A stretch of DNA of 64,000 bases from Dawidia cretensis. GTDB lineage: Bacteria; Bacteroidota; Bacteroidia; Cytophagales; Cyclobacteriaceae. Of this stretch, positions 1 to 7,544 are shown piece by piece; within the stretch, counting starts at the first letter, position 1, and every line of letters starts with the position of its first letter. The DNA lies in contig NZ_JAHESE010000028.1 in assembly GCF_018598175.1 (NCBI RefSeq), positions 1 to 64,000 of the forward strand. The letters are read 5' to 3'. The position numbers were made by a program, and so were the translations under genes. Below the pieces are notes generated by a model, which was given only the letters and a program-made list of their open reading frames with translations, searched no databases and was not told the origin of the DNA.

Positions 1-229
1 GGCCGTGTTGCTTTTGTTAATTCGAGCCTGTTTTTGGGGTTGTGATTTTGGTTCTTAAAAAAAACCCGCTCCCACTCGCCCATGTTTTATCCCACTCCCC
101 CCGCGCCGCCGGGGCGCCGGGGCGACGGATCATAGGGCTCGGCATCGTAATGGCTGTTGCCGTTACGCTGTGGCGGGTATTCGCATCGCAGTGATGAATT
201 CCTTATTTTAGTACTCAAGTCGTTTCACT

Positions 230-790
230 ATGGTTGCAACCTGGCAAAAACTCGAACATTGGCTGGAAGAGCACGCTGCGCATTTGCTCGACGAGCTAAA
301 TCCTGGCGCGCTGCCCAGCGATATTGCTAATTTGGAGAAGGCTCTCGGTGTTACCCTGCCTATTGCTTTTCGTGATTTTTATAAGGTGCACAATGGGCAG
401 GAACCGGGCGAGGGGTTGATTGAAACGGAAGAGCTGTTGTCGACCGAGCGGATTTTGGAAGAGTGGCGTGTGTGGCGAGACCTGCTGGATAATGGCAATT
501 TTCACGGTACGCACTCCGAGCCGGAGGAGGGTGTAAAGGGGGATTGGTGGAACCCAATGTGGATCCCCATTACGTACGATGGCAGTGGCAATCATTATTG
601 TATTGACCTTGATCCTGCGCCCGGCGGACGCAAAGGGCAGATCATTCGCATGTGGCACGATGCGCCCGAGCGGCCCATCATTGCCGATTCGTTCCATGCG
701 TGGATTGAAGACTATGTCGGCCAGCTTGTAAAAGGCGAGTATATATATTCCGCGGAGTGGGGCGGTATAATTCACCGCGAAGATCTCTAA
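230..790 (+). CDS. SMI1/KNR4 (SUKH) family protein
   Basis: A 186-residue soluble protein with the SUKH pattern: an N-terminal helix, then LGVTLPIAFRDFYKVHNGQE (residues about 39-58), which matches the family's 'LP..y..Fy..hNGqe' signature, and a later WNPMWIPIT...GNHYCIDLDP core strand segment (about 107-128). No signal peptide or membrane segment is visible. SUKH proteins often act as immunity proteins for polymorphic toxins, but many are stand-alone proteins of unknown role, and no toxin gene is next to this one. The dicarboxylate carrier starts 18 bp downstream on the same strand, so the two may be co-transcribed. The family call is firm; the function is open. Confidence 0.85.
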   Translation: MVATWQKLEHWLEEHAAHLLDELNPGALPSDIANLEKALGVTLPIAFRDFYKVHNGQEPGEGLIETEELLSTERILEEWRVWRDLLDNGNFHGTHSEPEEGVKGDWWNPMWIPITYDGSGNHYCIDLDPAPGGRKGQIIRMWHDAPERPIIADSFHAWIEDYVGQLVKGEYIYSAEWGGIIHREDL

Positions 791-808
791 CCTGCCATCG
801 TTTGCATT

Positions 809-2044
809 GTGAAGAAAACCGTTCAGCACATTCTGAAGAACCTCACGTTCTGGGTATTGCTCGCCATTGCCGCGGGCATTGTGCTGGGCGTCGTCAAGCC
901 TGCGACTGCCATTGAGATGGGGGTGCTTGGCGAGAAGTTTATCGCGCTGGTCAAGCTCTTTATTTATCCTATCATCTTCCTCACCATTACGCTGGGCATT
1001 GCTGCCATGGGCGATCTGAAGAAGGTAGGCAAGACGGGTGGCAAGGCCTTGTTATACTTTGAGATCGTCACCAGCTTTGCGCTGGTGATCGGTGTTGCCG
1101 TGGCGTGGGTGATGCAGCCCGGCAGCGGCGTGGATACTTCTCTGGCGCAAGGGGTGTCTGTCGATCGTTATGTGAACCAGGCGAAACAATTTACCTGGAA
1201 GGCGTTTTTTGAAGAGAATCTCACGCTAAAGGTATTATTGGCGGCGATTCTTTGCGGTTCACTGCTCAGCTTGTATGCCAGTAAGGAGAAGATCCTGCGA
1301 CCGCTGAGTATTGTGTCGAAGTATGTCTTCAAGGCGTTGCACCTGGTAATGTATGTGGCGCCGATCGGGGCCTTTGGAGGGATGGCGTATACCGTGGGGA
1401 AGTTCGGACCTTCTACATTGGTGTCGCTGGCCAAGCTGATGGGCGCGATATACCTGACGATGGCGATCTTTATCTTTGGAGTGTTGGGTGCGATCCTGTG
1501 GATGTACCGCATTCACATCTGGCACTTCCTGAAATATATACGGCACGAGATCCTTATTGTGCTGGGCACATCGTCGAGTGAGGCTGCATTGCCGTCGCTG
1601 ATGGAAAAGCTCGAGCGTATGGGCTGTGCCAAACCGGTGGTGGGGCTTACGATCCCCGCGGGTTATTCGTTTAACCTTGACGGCACGACGATCTACTTGT
1701 CGATGGCGTGCATCTTTTTAGCACAGGCGTACCATGTACACCTGTCGCTCGACCAGGTGCTGGTGTTGATCGGCATCCTGATGGTCACGTCAAAAGGCGC
1801 TGCCGGCGTAACCGGCAGCGGCTTTATCGTGTTAGCCTCTACGTTGCAGGCAATCAAAACCATACCTGTAGAAGGACTTGCCTTGCTTATTGGTGTAGAC
1901 CGTTTTATGTCAGAGGCACGCGCCATTACGAACCTGATCGGCAACGGTGTGGCCACCGTTTGGATCTCTAATAATGAGCGTGCATTTGACCGCATTGCCA
2001 TGGAGGAGGCCTTTGCCGAAAAAACTCCCGCGGCAGATCAATAG
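809..2044 (+). CDS. dctA: C4-dicarboxylate transporter DctA (DAACS family)
   Basis: A cation-coupled symporter for C4-dicarboxylates such as succinate, fumarate and malate, located in the inner membrane. The 411-residue length fits the family. Signatures are the serine-rich re-entrant loop TSSSEAALPS (about 251-260), GYSFNLDGTTIY (about 284-295), the second hairpin GVTGSGFIVLAST (about 332-344), and DRFMSEARAITNLIGNGVAT (about 364-383). The last matches DctA rather than glutamate carriers, because the glutamate-binding Asp is replaced. The start is GTG at 809; no ATG lies close by in frame. Its stop overlaps the convergent DinB-like gene by 7 bp. Confidence 0.9.
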   Translation: MKKTVQHILKNLTFWVLLAIAAGIVLGVVKPATAIEMGVLGEKFIALVKLFIYPIIFLTITLGIAAMGDLKKVGKTGGKALLYFEIVTSFALVIGVAVAWVMQPGSGVDTSLAQGVSVDRYVNQAKQFTWKAFFEENLTLKVLLAAILCGSLLSLYASKEKILRPLSIVSKYVFKALHLVMYVAPIGAFGGMAYTVGKFGPSTLVSLAKLMGAIYLTMAIFIFGVLGAILWMYRIHIWHFLKYIRHEILIVLGTSSSEAALPSLMEKLERMGCAKPVVGLTIPAGYSFNLDGTTIYLSMACIFLAQAYHVHLSLDQVLVLIGILMVTSKGAAGVTGSGFIVLASTLQAIKTIPVEGLALLIGVDRFMSEARAITNLIGNGVATVWISNNERAFDRIAMEEAFAEKTPAADQ

Positions 2045-2442
2045 GTATACTCCGGTGGCACCTGGCCGGCACATCGTAAGTATGTAACAGCTTGTCCGCG
2101 ATGGTGGGTGATGTGGTCCAGTGTAGCATAAAATCCCGCTACCGCTTCGTAACTAAATTTTGTTGTTTGTACCGTGGTCGCCAGTGCGCCATACGTCTTT
2201 TCCAGGTGGGCCTTGATGTCGGTCTTTGCCGGGGGCGCTGCTGGCGGGTTCCAGTCGGTTTTGATTTCCTTTATATAGTTGTCTTCCCACCAGGCAATGC
2301 CGTAGGCGATGTGGTGCAGCAGTTCGCCAAAATTCCACACGGTACTGACCGGCTTAAATGTGTACTCGTTGGCGGGCATGGCTTCTGCTACGGCCAGCGT
2401 ATAGTCGCGTGAGTGTTGGAGGAGGTTCAAAAGATGTTTCAT
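2038..2442 (-). CDS. DinB family protein
   Basis: A 134-residue four-helix-bundle protein of the DinB/YfiT superfamily, whose members are usually metal-binding and include thiol transferases. Three metal-ligand histidines fit the fold: one in FGELLHHIAYG and two in DHITHHRGQAVTYLR. The start chosen is ATG at 2442 (MKHLLNLLQ); a longer version from 2469 adds nine residues that do not look like family sequence. Its 3' end overlaps dctA tail to tail. The substrate cannot be told from sequence. Confidence 0.85.
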   Translation of the reverse strand: MKHLLNLLQHSRDYTLAVAEAMPANEYTFKPVSTVWNFGELLHHIAYGIAWWEDNYIKEIKTDWNPPAAPPAKTDIKAHLEKTYGALATTVQTTKFSYEAVAGFYATLDHITHHRGQAVTYLRCAGQVPPEYTY

Positions 2443-2527
2443 ACCTATAAGATGATTTTGTAATGGCACAAAATTACAGCGCGTTGTCGGCGGACATTTG
2501 AGGAATCTTGCTATTTCGGGAGAGAGG

Positions 2528-3419
2528 CTAAAAAAGTGGAGGGGCTGTATTGGCGGGTGTAGCGGTGGTGCGGAATTTTGCCGGCGGCAGGCCGTACTGT
2601 TGATTAAAGGATTTGGTAAAATGTTCCAGACTGTTGAAGCCCGATGCGAAGGCCGCGTCGGCTACCGGCATACTTGTATTGCGCAGCATCATTTCAGCGT
2701 GTTTCAACCGGGTGTGTAGCAAATACTGGTGCGGCGCATACGATGTAAACGTTTTGAAGATACGGCTAAAGTGAAAACGGGCTGACGCAGCAATGTTGCG
2801 CGAGTGAGGTGAGCGACATGTCGTCGGTGAAATGGGTGGTGATGTACGCTTTGGCCCGTTCGATCGTTTCGAGGTGATTTTTCTTGAGTCGTGCATCCAT
2901 GCGTGTGTCGGACGTATAGTCGGCGACCCGGGGTAATATTTCACGTACGATGTCAACCACGCATTGATCGATCTCCAGTTTGCTGCCGCCGTGGGTCAGT
3001 ATCTGGTGGATGACATGATAATGCAAGAACTCAAGTGAGACATTGGTCTTGACCAGCGTGGACGGGATGTCGTTGTCAATAAAGAAGTGTAGGTTGCCGT
3101 GGCATTCCACAAGCTCGCTGTAAAAAGCCGGGGTAAACTCAAAGATCGTGCACTCATCCGGGATGCTGTGCGTATGTGTGATGGTTCGCTCAGAGCCGGG
3201 TTTTGTGACAAGTACGCAGCCCGTGTACGCGTCCATGGAACGGCGAAAGACATTATACAGGAAATTCCCCTTGCGTACAAAGCTGATGCAAAACGCGTCG
3301 GCGTATTCCGGCTTGGTTGTCATGCACGATGTGCATCGGCACCGGAAATCGATAACCTGGTAGAAGTCTGAACGATATAATGTGTGCAGGTCTGCCTCCA
3401 TGGCAAAGTGAAAATACAC
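2528..3419 (-). pseudogene. AraC-family regulator broken by a one-base frameshift
   Basis: A DNA-binding transcription regulator with an N-terminal ligand domain and C-terminal AraC helix-turn-helix. The first 217 codons run from 3419 (or an internal ATG at 3401) and stop at 2766, inside the first helix-turn-helix, after AQHCCVSPFSL. The -1/+2 frame continues perfectly with FHFSRIFKTFTSYAPHQYLL and the second helix-turn-helix VADAAFASGFNSLEHFTKSF, ending at 2528. Removing one base from the run at 2774-2781 (AAAACGGG on the plus strand) restores an intact protein of about 290 residues. Either this is a recent inactivating mutation or a homopolymer sequencing error. It is divergent from the small ORF at 3463. 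Confidence 0.85.
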
Positions 3420-3428
3420 AGTTTCCTG

Positions 3429-3458
3429 TTGAACAATTCAAAAACTTAATTACCTTTG
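3429..3458 (+). promoter_or_regulatory. Bacteroidota-type promoter (TTG / TAnnTTTG)
   Basis: TACCTTTG at 3451-3458 is a perfect TAnnTTTG element, the Bacteroidota -7 box, and TTG lies at 3429-3431, 19 bp upstream, near the -33 position. Transcription would be expected to begin within a few bases of 3463, which is the A of the following ATG. The match to the consensus is seen directly; activity is inferred. Confidence 0.6.
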
Positions 3459-3462
3459 TTCT

Positions 3463-3552
3463 ATGAAAATGAAACAACTCCAATTTAATCCCGCGGTGAT
3501 CCGTGTTCGTGCCGATAAGCACGACTCGTCCCGGAGTTGTATACATGATTGA
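3463..3552 (+). CDS. Possible leaderless 29-residue peptide (leader-like ORF)
   Basis: ATG at 3463 opens a 29-codon reading frame (starts MKMKQLQFNP, ends SRSCIHD) that stops at 3552. It begins just after a consensus -7 box, so its mRNA may have almost no 5' leader. It is followed by a strong intrinsic terminator and then the gene at 3651. This order (promoter, short ORF, terminator, gene) is that of a translation-coupled attenuator. It could equally be a free-standing small peptide or a small RNA gene of about 140 nt. I do not recognise the peptide. Confidence 0.5.
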   Translation: MKMKQLQFNPAVIRVRADKHDSSRSCIHD

Positions 3553-3576
3553 TTATAAAAAAATCAGCATATAGAA

Positions 3577-3606
3577 AGCCCGGGCACCACTGTCCGGGCT
3601 TTTTTA
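3577..3606 (+). terminator. Intrinsic terminator after the 29-codon ORF
   Basis: Arms AGCCCGG (3577-3583) and CCGGGCT (3594-3600) pair perfectly, extended inward by a G-T and a C-G pair, and are followed by TTTTTA. The segment CCCGG at 3530-3534, inside the short ORF, could pair with the CCGGG of the 3' arm instead, giving an alternative antiterminator fold. The terminator is clear; switching is inferred. Confidence 0.8.
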
Positions 3607-3650
3607 TTGTGTAAGTGATTTTAAAACATAGATAGAACCACCCTTAAACC

Positions 3651-4220
3651 ATGAAAAATATTGAAACGATACTTAGGACCATTGAACGGGAGCTGATCCG
3701 CACGTATGCCGTGCTGGACGCCTGGTTCGATGAGGAGCCGGGTGTGCTGCAATATCTTCCTGCAGGCGGTGGCCGTTGTTGTAGTGAGGTGCTTGAACAG
3801 CTTATGCACACCAACGGTAACCTGTTGTCTTCCATCGAGATGGCTTGCCGTGAAGCGCACAAGCTTGCCGCCGAAGCGGCGATTGACCAGACAACCGATT
3901 GGAGCCACTACACCCTGCTCGAAGCCCTTGCGCTGGAACGCTGCATGCATACCTTGTATACAGCCGCGGTTACGCAGACCCTGTCGCACGACGATATACG
4001 AAGCCGTATGCGCAGGCAGCTCGGTATATGCCTGGATCACCTTGACACGCTGTGCCATGGCGAAGGCACACTTTATAAAACAACGTTGCCCCTGCATGAG
4101 CCCCTCACCCTGGATGTATACCAGCACTTGTACTTCCTGGCCCACTTCGGCCGGAGCCATGTCAAGAGGCTGGAAGAAAATAAAGCCGAGTTTGCGTTGC
4201 TGGGGCGCAACTTGAACTAG
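3651..4220 (+). CDS. DinB-like four-helix protein, function unknown
   Basis: A 189-residue soluble, helical protein. CCSEVLEQLMHTNGNLLSSI (about 43-62) resembles the first ligand helix of DinB-superfamily proteins, and YFLAHFGRSHVKRLEENKAE (about 161-180) fits the typical C-terminal 'HxxRHxxQL' helix, so a metal-binding DinB fold is likely. There is no signal peptide. It lies 45 bp after the terminator of the short ORF and I see no separate promoter, so it may be the gene controlled by that leader. kptA follows after 19 bp. The family assignment is tentative. Confidence 0.55.
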   Translation: MKNIETILRTIERELIRTYAVLDAWFDEEPGVLQYLPAGGGRCCSEVLEQLMHTNGNLLSSIEMACREAHKLAAEAAIDQTTDWSHYTLLEALALERCMHTLYTAAVTQTLSHDDIRSRMRRQLGICLDHLDTLCHGEGTLYKTTLPLHEPLTLDVYQHLYFLAHFGRSHVKRLEENKAEFALLGRNLN

Positions 4221-4239
4221 TACATACTAATTTGACTTT

Positions 4240-4788
4240 ATGATGACGGAGAAAGAAAATACCCGCATCAGTAAATACCTCAGTCTCGTGCTGCGTCATG
4301 CGCCCGAGGCTGCAGGCATTACCCTTGATGAAAACGGTTGGACCGATGTTGGAATCTTGTTGAAACAGCTGAACCGGAACGGATATGTCGTATCTCCGGC
4401 GGAGCTCGATCACGTTGTGACGACCAACAATAAACAACGGTTTATTTATGATGATGATCGAACACGCATTCGCGCCAGCCAGGGGCATTCGGTTGCCGTC
4501 GACCTGGACTATGCTGTAGGCGAACCGCCGGCTGTACTCTATCATGGTACCGCTGAAGCGTTTTTGCCTTCCGTAGAGGAGACAGGTCTGGACAAGCGCA
4601 GCCGCCATCACGTGCACTTAAGCGCGGATGATGAAACGGCCCGTCGTGTAGGACGACGCCATGGCAAGCCTGTTGTGTTGGTGGTCGATGCTGCCCGTAT
4701 GCGTGCGGATGGCTACACATTTTTTTGCTCGGCGAATGGTGTATGGCTTACGGAGCATGTGCCGACGGCCTATATACAGCGGCGGTAA
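4240..4788 (+). CDS. kptA: RNA 2'-phosphotransferase KptA/Tpt1
   Basis: A 182-residue Tpt1-family enzyme, which moves a 2'-phosphate from RNA to NAD+, giving ADP-ribose 1'',2''-cyclic phosphate. Diagnostic segments are SKYLSLVLRHAPEAAGITLD (about 11-30, with the catalytic Arg-His), NGWTDV, LYHGTAEAFLPSVEETGLDK (about 100-119) and HHVHLSADDETARRVGRRHG (about 122-141). The protein is full length. Bacteria lack the tRNA-splicing pathway this enzyme serves in yeast, so its cellular role here is unknown; RNA repair or end-healing are possibilities. It follows the DinB-like gene closely and may share its transcript. Confidence 0.92.
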   Translation: MMTEKENTRISKYLSLVLRHAPEAAGITLDENGWTDVGILLKQLNRNGYVVSPAELDHVVTTNNKQRFIYDDDRTRIRASQGHSVAVDLDYAVGEPPAVLYHGTAEAFLPSVEETGLDKRSRHHVHLSADDETARRVGRRHGKPVVLVVDAARMRADGYTFFCSANGVWLTEHVPTAYIQRR

Positions 4789-4789
4789 C

Positions 4790-4999
4790 GCCGGTTACTG
4801 GTTGGTTGCGGTGTGCAGGCTCATGCTGCCGTTCTGGTAGACGAGGCGGGAGGCCCAGGAGGAAAAGGTTTTCCCGGCCCGCCAGGCAAATGCCCATCAG
4901 GTCGATGATATCGTCTTCCCCCACAAAGGTCGTTTTCAGGTGCGCAAGTACGGCGTTCAGTTTGTCGACCAGGTGGTTTTTATCAAAAGTTGTCTCCAT
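4790..4999 (-). pseudogene. Relic of a MoxR/RavA-type AAA+ ATPase
   Basis: From ATG at 4999 the first 50 or so codons read like the N-terminus of a MoxR ATPase: VDKLNAVLAHLKTTFVGEDD, then IIDLMGICLAGRENLFLLG. This leads straight to where the Walker A GPPGTxK should begin. There the reading frame breaks (GLPPRLPERQ...). A shifted frame gives a short plausible C-terminal tail (SRLVYQNGSMSLHTATNQ) and a stop near 4790. The AAA core, Walker B and sensor motifs are missing, so this is probably an N-terminal stub joined to a tail by an internal deletion. MoxR ATPases usually act with vWA proteins as chaperones. Confidence 0.6.
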
Positions 5000-5059
5000 A
5001 CAAAGAAGAAATAGAAGAATTCAGTTCAGCGTCCGGCCACAGCGTGGCCGCATAGTCCC

Positions 5060-5419
5060 CTAACGATGATGTACCGCTTCGCGTACGTGTGCGTGACGTA
5101 GCGCGGCCTTGTCACGCGGGTGCGGACTACCCGGTCTATATATGGCATCGTCCAGGTCACGCAGCACGGCGGCTTGCACCGAGCGGTATAAATAGAGGGC
5201 TCCCACCGGGCGGCGGCGCTGTCAAACGGCCGGTGCTGTGTGGGGCATGTCGAGTATGTCAAGGTCGTAGGATTGTCGTAACAGGGCCTCGGCGGCCTGC
5301 TCGCCCTCGTCACTGAGGGGCTGTATGCGGGTTTCGATTGCCACATCGCCATGTGTAAACAAATCTTGCAAAAAACGTAGATAACTGCATAGCGCGCTGG
5401 TAAAGCGATGGCTTCCGAT
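5060..5419 (-). pseudogene. Decayed gene upstream of the MoxR relic, split by a stop
   Basis: One minus-strand frame reads as plausible protein on both sides of an in-frame TGA at 5222-5224. Before it come SALCSYLRFLQDLFTHGDVA and IETRIQPLSDEGEQAAEALL; after it come VGALYLYRSVQAAVLRDLDD and RPGSPHPRDKAALRHAHVRE, ending in TAG at 5060. There is no start codon in a suitable place, since the frame opens just after a TGA at 5420-5422. I do not recognise the family. It sits head to tail with the MoxR relic, so it may be a partner gene lost together with it. Confidence 0.4.
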
Positions 5420-5583
5420 TCATACAAATGCCCTACATGGCTATGGGGGTTTATTCCCAAAGTTCAAAAAAAACAGTAAAGATTCTGCCTATACTTCCAA
5501 CCATTTTGCCATGCTTCAGGACTATGGTATTGTACGTACACATTTTGATTTATCGTATTAAGAATATAAACACATTACAAACC

Positions 5584-6906
5584 ATGTTATTTCCTGTTAA
5601 AAGCATAATCCGGCGTAGCCTCCTCCTGGCAGGGCTGGCCCTCGCGGCGCAAGCGTGCGACGAAATGAGCGGTGACGTTATCCCCTCGGACGAGGAGATC
5701 GACCAGGCCGTTGACCTGGACGCCGCGATGGCGGTAAACGGTCCGGTATTGGTCGACCTGGTACAAGCCTCGAAACTTACCGGTGCCTCGACGATCTCGA
5801 TTGTTCAAGAGCCTACCAAGGGCACCGTGTCCATTCTCAGCACTGCGCTGCTGATATATACTCCGAACGCGGATTTCACCAGCGGAACCGATCAAATAGT
5901 TTATTCAGTGTGTGCCGCCGGCAAATGCGATGAAGGAACCATCGAATTTACGTATGTGTCGGACGAGACCAAATGTTACAGCATGGCCGTGCCCGACCAG
6001 GGATACGGTAAGCCTACCGATCCGCAGATCGTTGTCGACGTGCTGGCCAATGACATCCTGTGCGATGATCAGTTTGATGTATCCACCCTCCAGGTAACGA
6101 ACCAGCCCGCCCAGGGCGAAGCCAGGATCATAGACGGGGTACTCTTTTATTATCCTGTTACCGACTATGCGAGTCCCGTTTATGTAGTGTATAGCGTTGC
6201 CGGTCGCGCAAACCCCAAGGTGTTATATTACGGCGTGGCGTCGGTCTCGGTGCATCCGGAGACCATTACGGTACAAGCTGTCAACGATGTATTCAACTAT
6301 ACCGCGGCCGAGTATGCTGCGTTGCTGGAGGCGTGGCCGGGCAATCAGATCACGTATACGCTGCCGCAAATCTTTGGCAACGACCAAATCGGCGGTGTGC
6401 AGTATATCGAGCTCGAGGTATCGATTGTGACACCGCCTCAGCACGGCAATGCTCACTATGAGCAAAACGAAGTGTTCCGTTACAGCCCCGAAGACGGCTA
6501 TCGCGGCGCGGATAGCTTTACGTACCAAATCTGCTACGATGGACACTGTTCACAAGCCACGGTCAGCATCAACGTAGACGAGGCAGGCCCTATCCAGGCA
6601 GTGGGTGACGACATCGTCTACACGCACGCGCAGTATCTCGATATGATCGCCAGTCAGGGCGCACTGAACATCCCGTTCCAGAATGTCATCGGCAACGACG
6701 TGCTCAACGGTGTCCCCACGAACCAGCTTCACATCACCACACCCCAGCAGCCCTATAGCGGATCGATACAATATTTCTCGCTGGAGATGTTCAAGTTCAT
6801 CCCGAACAATCACTTCGATGGCCACGAGAGCTTCATTTATATGATCTGTCACGACGGCCAATGCAGCGAAACAACGGTGACGATCACCATCACCGACTGG
6901 CCGTAA
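5584..6906 (+). CDS. Surface lipoprotein with tandem Ig-like (Big_9/cadherin-like) repeats
   Basis: A 440-residue lipoprotein. ATG at 5584 was chosen because it places a basic N-terminus and LLLAGLALAAQAC (lipobox, Cys about 25) directly at the start; a longer frame from 5428 adds residues without signal features. The rest holds about four repeats of roughly 95 residues, each with a VLANDI/VIGNDV-type turn followed by a 'YxPxxdfxGxDsFxYxICxdGxC' strand pair, seen as YTPNADFTSGTDQIVYSVC, YSPEDGYRGADSFTYQIC and FIPNNHFDGHESFIYMIC. These are adhesin-like beta-sandwich modules. Paired cysteines recur in each repeat (CxxGxC). Probably outer-membrane, possibly surface-exposed. Confidence 0.75.
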   Translation: MLFPVKSIIRRSLLLAGLALAAQACDEMSGDVIPSDEEIDQAVDLDAAMAVNGPVLVDLVQASKLTGASTISIVQEPTKGTVSILSTALLIYTPNADFTSGTDQIVYSVCAAGKCDEGTIEFTYVSDETKCYSMAVPDQGYGKPTDPQIVVDVLANDILCDDQFDVSTLQVTNQPAQGEARIIDGVLFYYPVTDYASPVYVVYSVAGRANPKVLYYGVASVSVHPETITVQAVNDVFNYTAAEYAALLEAWPGNQITYTLPQIFGNDQIGGVQYIELEVSIVTPPQHGNAHYEQNEVFRYSPEDGYRGADSFTYQICYDGHCSQATVSINVDEAGPIQAVGDDIVYTHAQYLDMIASQGALNIPFQNVIGNDVLNGVPTNQLHITTPQQPYSGSIQYFSLEMFKFIPNNHFDGHESFIYMICHDGQCSETTVTITITDWP

Positions 6907-6953
6907 TAAAAAGCATGCAAATAGAAACCGTTAAACTCAAGTATCTATACAAC

Positions 6954-6979
6954 GTCCACACGGTGCAAGCCGTGTGGAC
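6954..6979. promoter_or_regulatory. Perfect 10-bp inverted repeat before an ECF sigma gene
   Basis: GTCCACACGG (6954-6963) and CCGTGTGGAC (6970-6979) pair fully around a six-base loop. The repeat lies 48 bp after the lipoprotein stop and ends 12 bp before the ATG at 6992 of the sigma factor. It lacks a T-run, so it is not a classical terminator; it may act as an operator or as an RNA hairpin affecting translation. Confidence 0.5.
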
Positions 6980-6991
6980 TTCCTGGTAACT

Positions 6992-7543
6992 ATGGAAGAA
7001 CAATGGATCGCCGGTTGCAGGCAAGGTCATCGCGGAGCACAGGAGCAGCTGTACCAGCATTACGCCCCCCGGGTTATGGGCGTATGCCGGCGCTATGCTA
7101 CTACGGCCGAAGATGCGAAGGATATATTCCAGGAGGCCTTTATCAATATTTACAAATCGTTGCAAAAAGAGCAAACGTTCGATTCGCTCGGGGCCTGGGT
7201 TCGCAAGGTGACGGCCAATACTGCTATTACCTATTATTACCGTCACAAAAAGCACCAAAAACAAATTTCGACCGATACCATTGTGCACTACGACGATAAT
7301 AACTACGATCACATCCTAAGCGAGCTGCGCAAGGAGGACCTGCTGCAGCTCATCGATGCGTTGCCTGTGGGCTGTAAACACATCTTCAACCTGTATGTGA
7401 TAGAAGGGTACACCCACAAGGAGATTGCAGTGCTCATGAATATATCGGAAGGTACTTCCAAGTCGCAGCTTTCGCGTGCCAAGGATTTAATGAAGTCTAA
7501 ACTTAACGGATCGGATCATGTCGCATACAAACGGGTTGTCTGA
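6992..7543 (+). CDS. ECF RNA polymerase sigma factor
   Basis: A 183-residue sigma-70 region 2/4 protein from ATG at 6992; an upstream GTG at 6974 lies inside the inverted repeat and is less likely. Region 2 is seen as AEDAKDIFQEAFINIYKSLQ (about 38-57) followed by LGAWVRKVTANTAITYYYRH. Region 4 is LPVGCKHIFNLYVIEGYTHK and EIAVLMNISEGTSKSQLSRA (about 125-164). It directs transcription of a specific regulon. The next gene starts one base after its stop and encodes a membrane protein with an anti-sigma-like N-terminus, so the two form an operon. Confidence 0.92.
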   Translation: MEEQWIAGCRQGHRGAQEQLYQHYAPRVMGVCRRYATTAEDAKDIFQEAFINIYKSLQKEQTFDSLGAWVRKVTANTAITYYYRHKKHQKQISTDTIVHYDDNNYDHILSELRKEDLLQLIDALPVGCKHIFNLYVIEGYTHKEIAVLMNISEGTSKSQLSRAKDLMKSKLNGSDHVAYKRVV

Positions 7544-7544
7544 T

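Noticed and set aside
1-229. Possible end of an upstream gene
   Set aside because: No frame gives more than a few protein-like residues. A GC-rich inverted stretch near 105-125 lacks a T-run. Nothing could be supported.
5026-5460. 144-codon open frame on the minus strand
   Set aside because: Its sequence is Cys/Arg/Pro-rich and unlike protein. A neighbouring frame with one stop reads much better and was used for the relic call.
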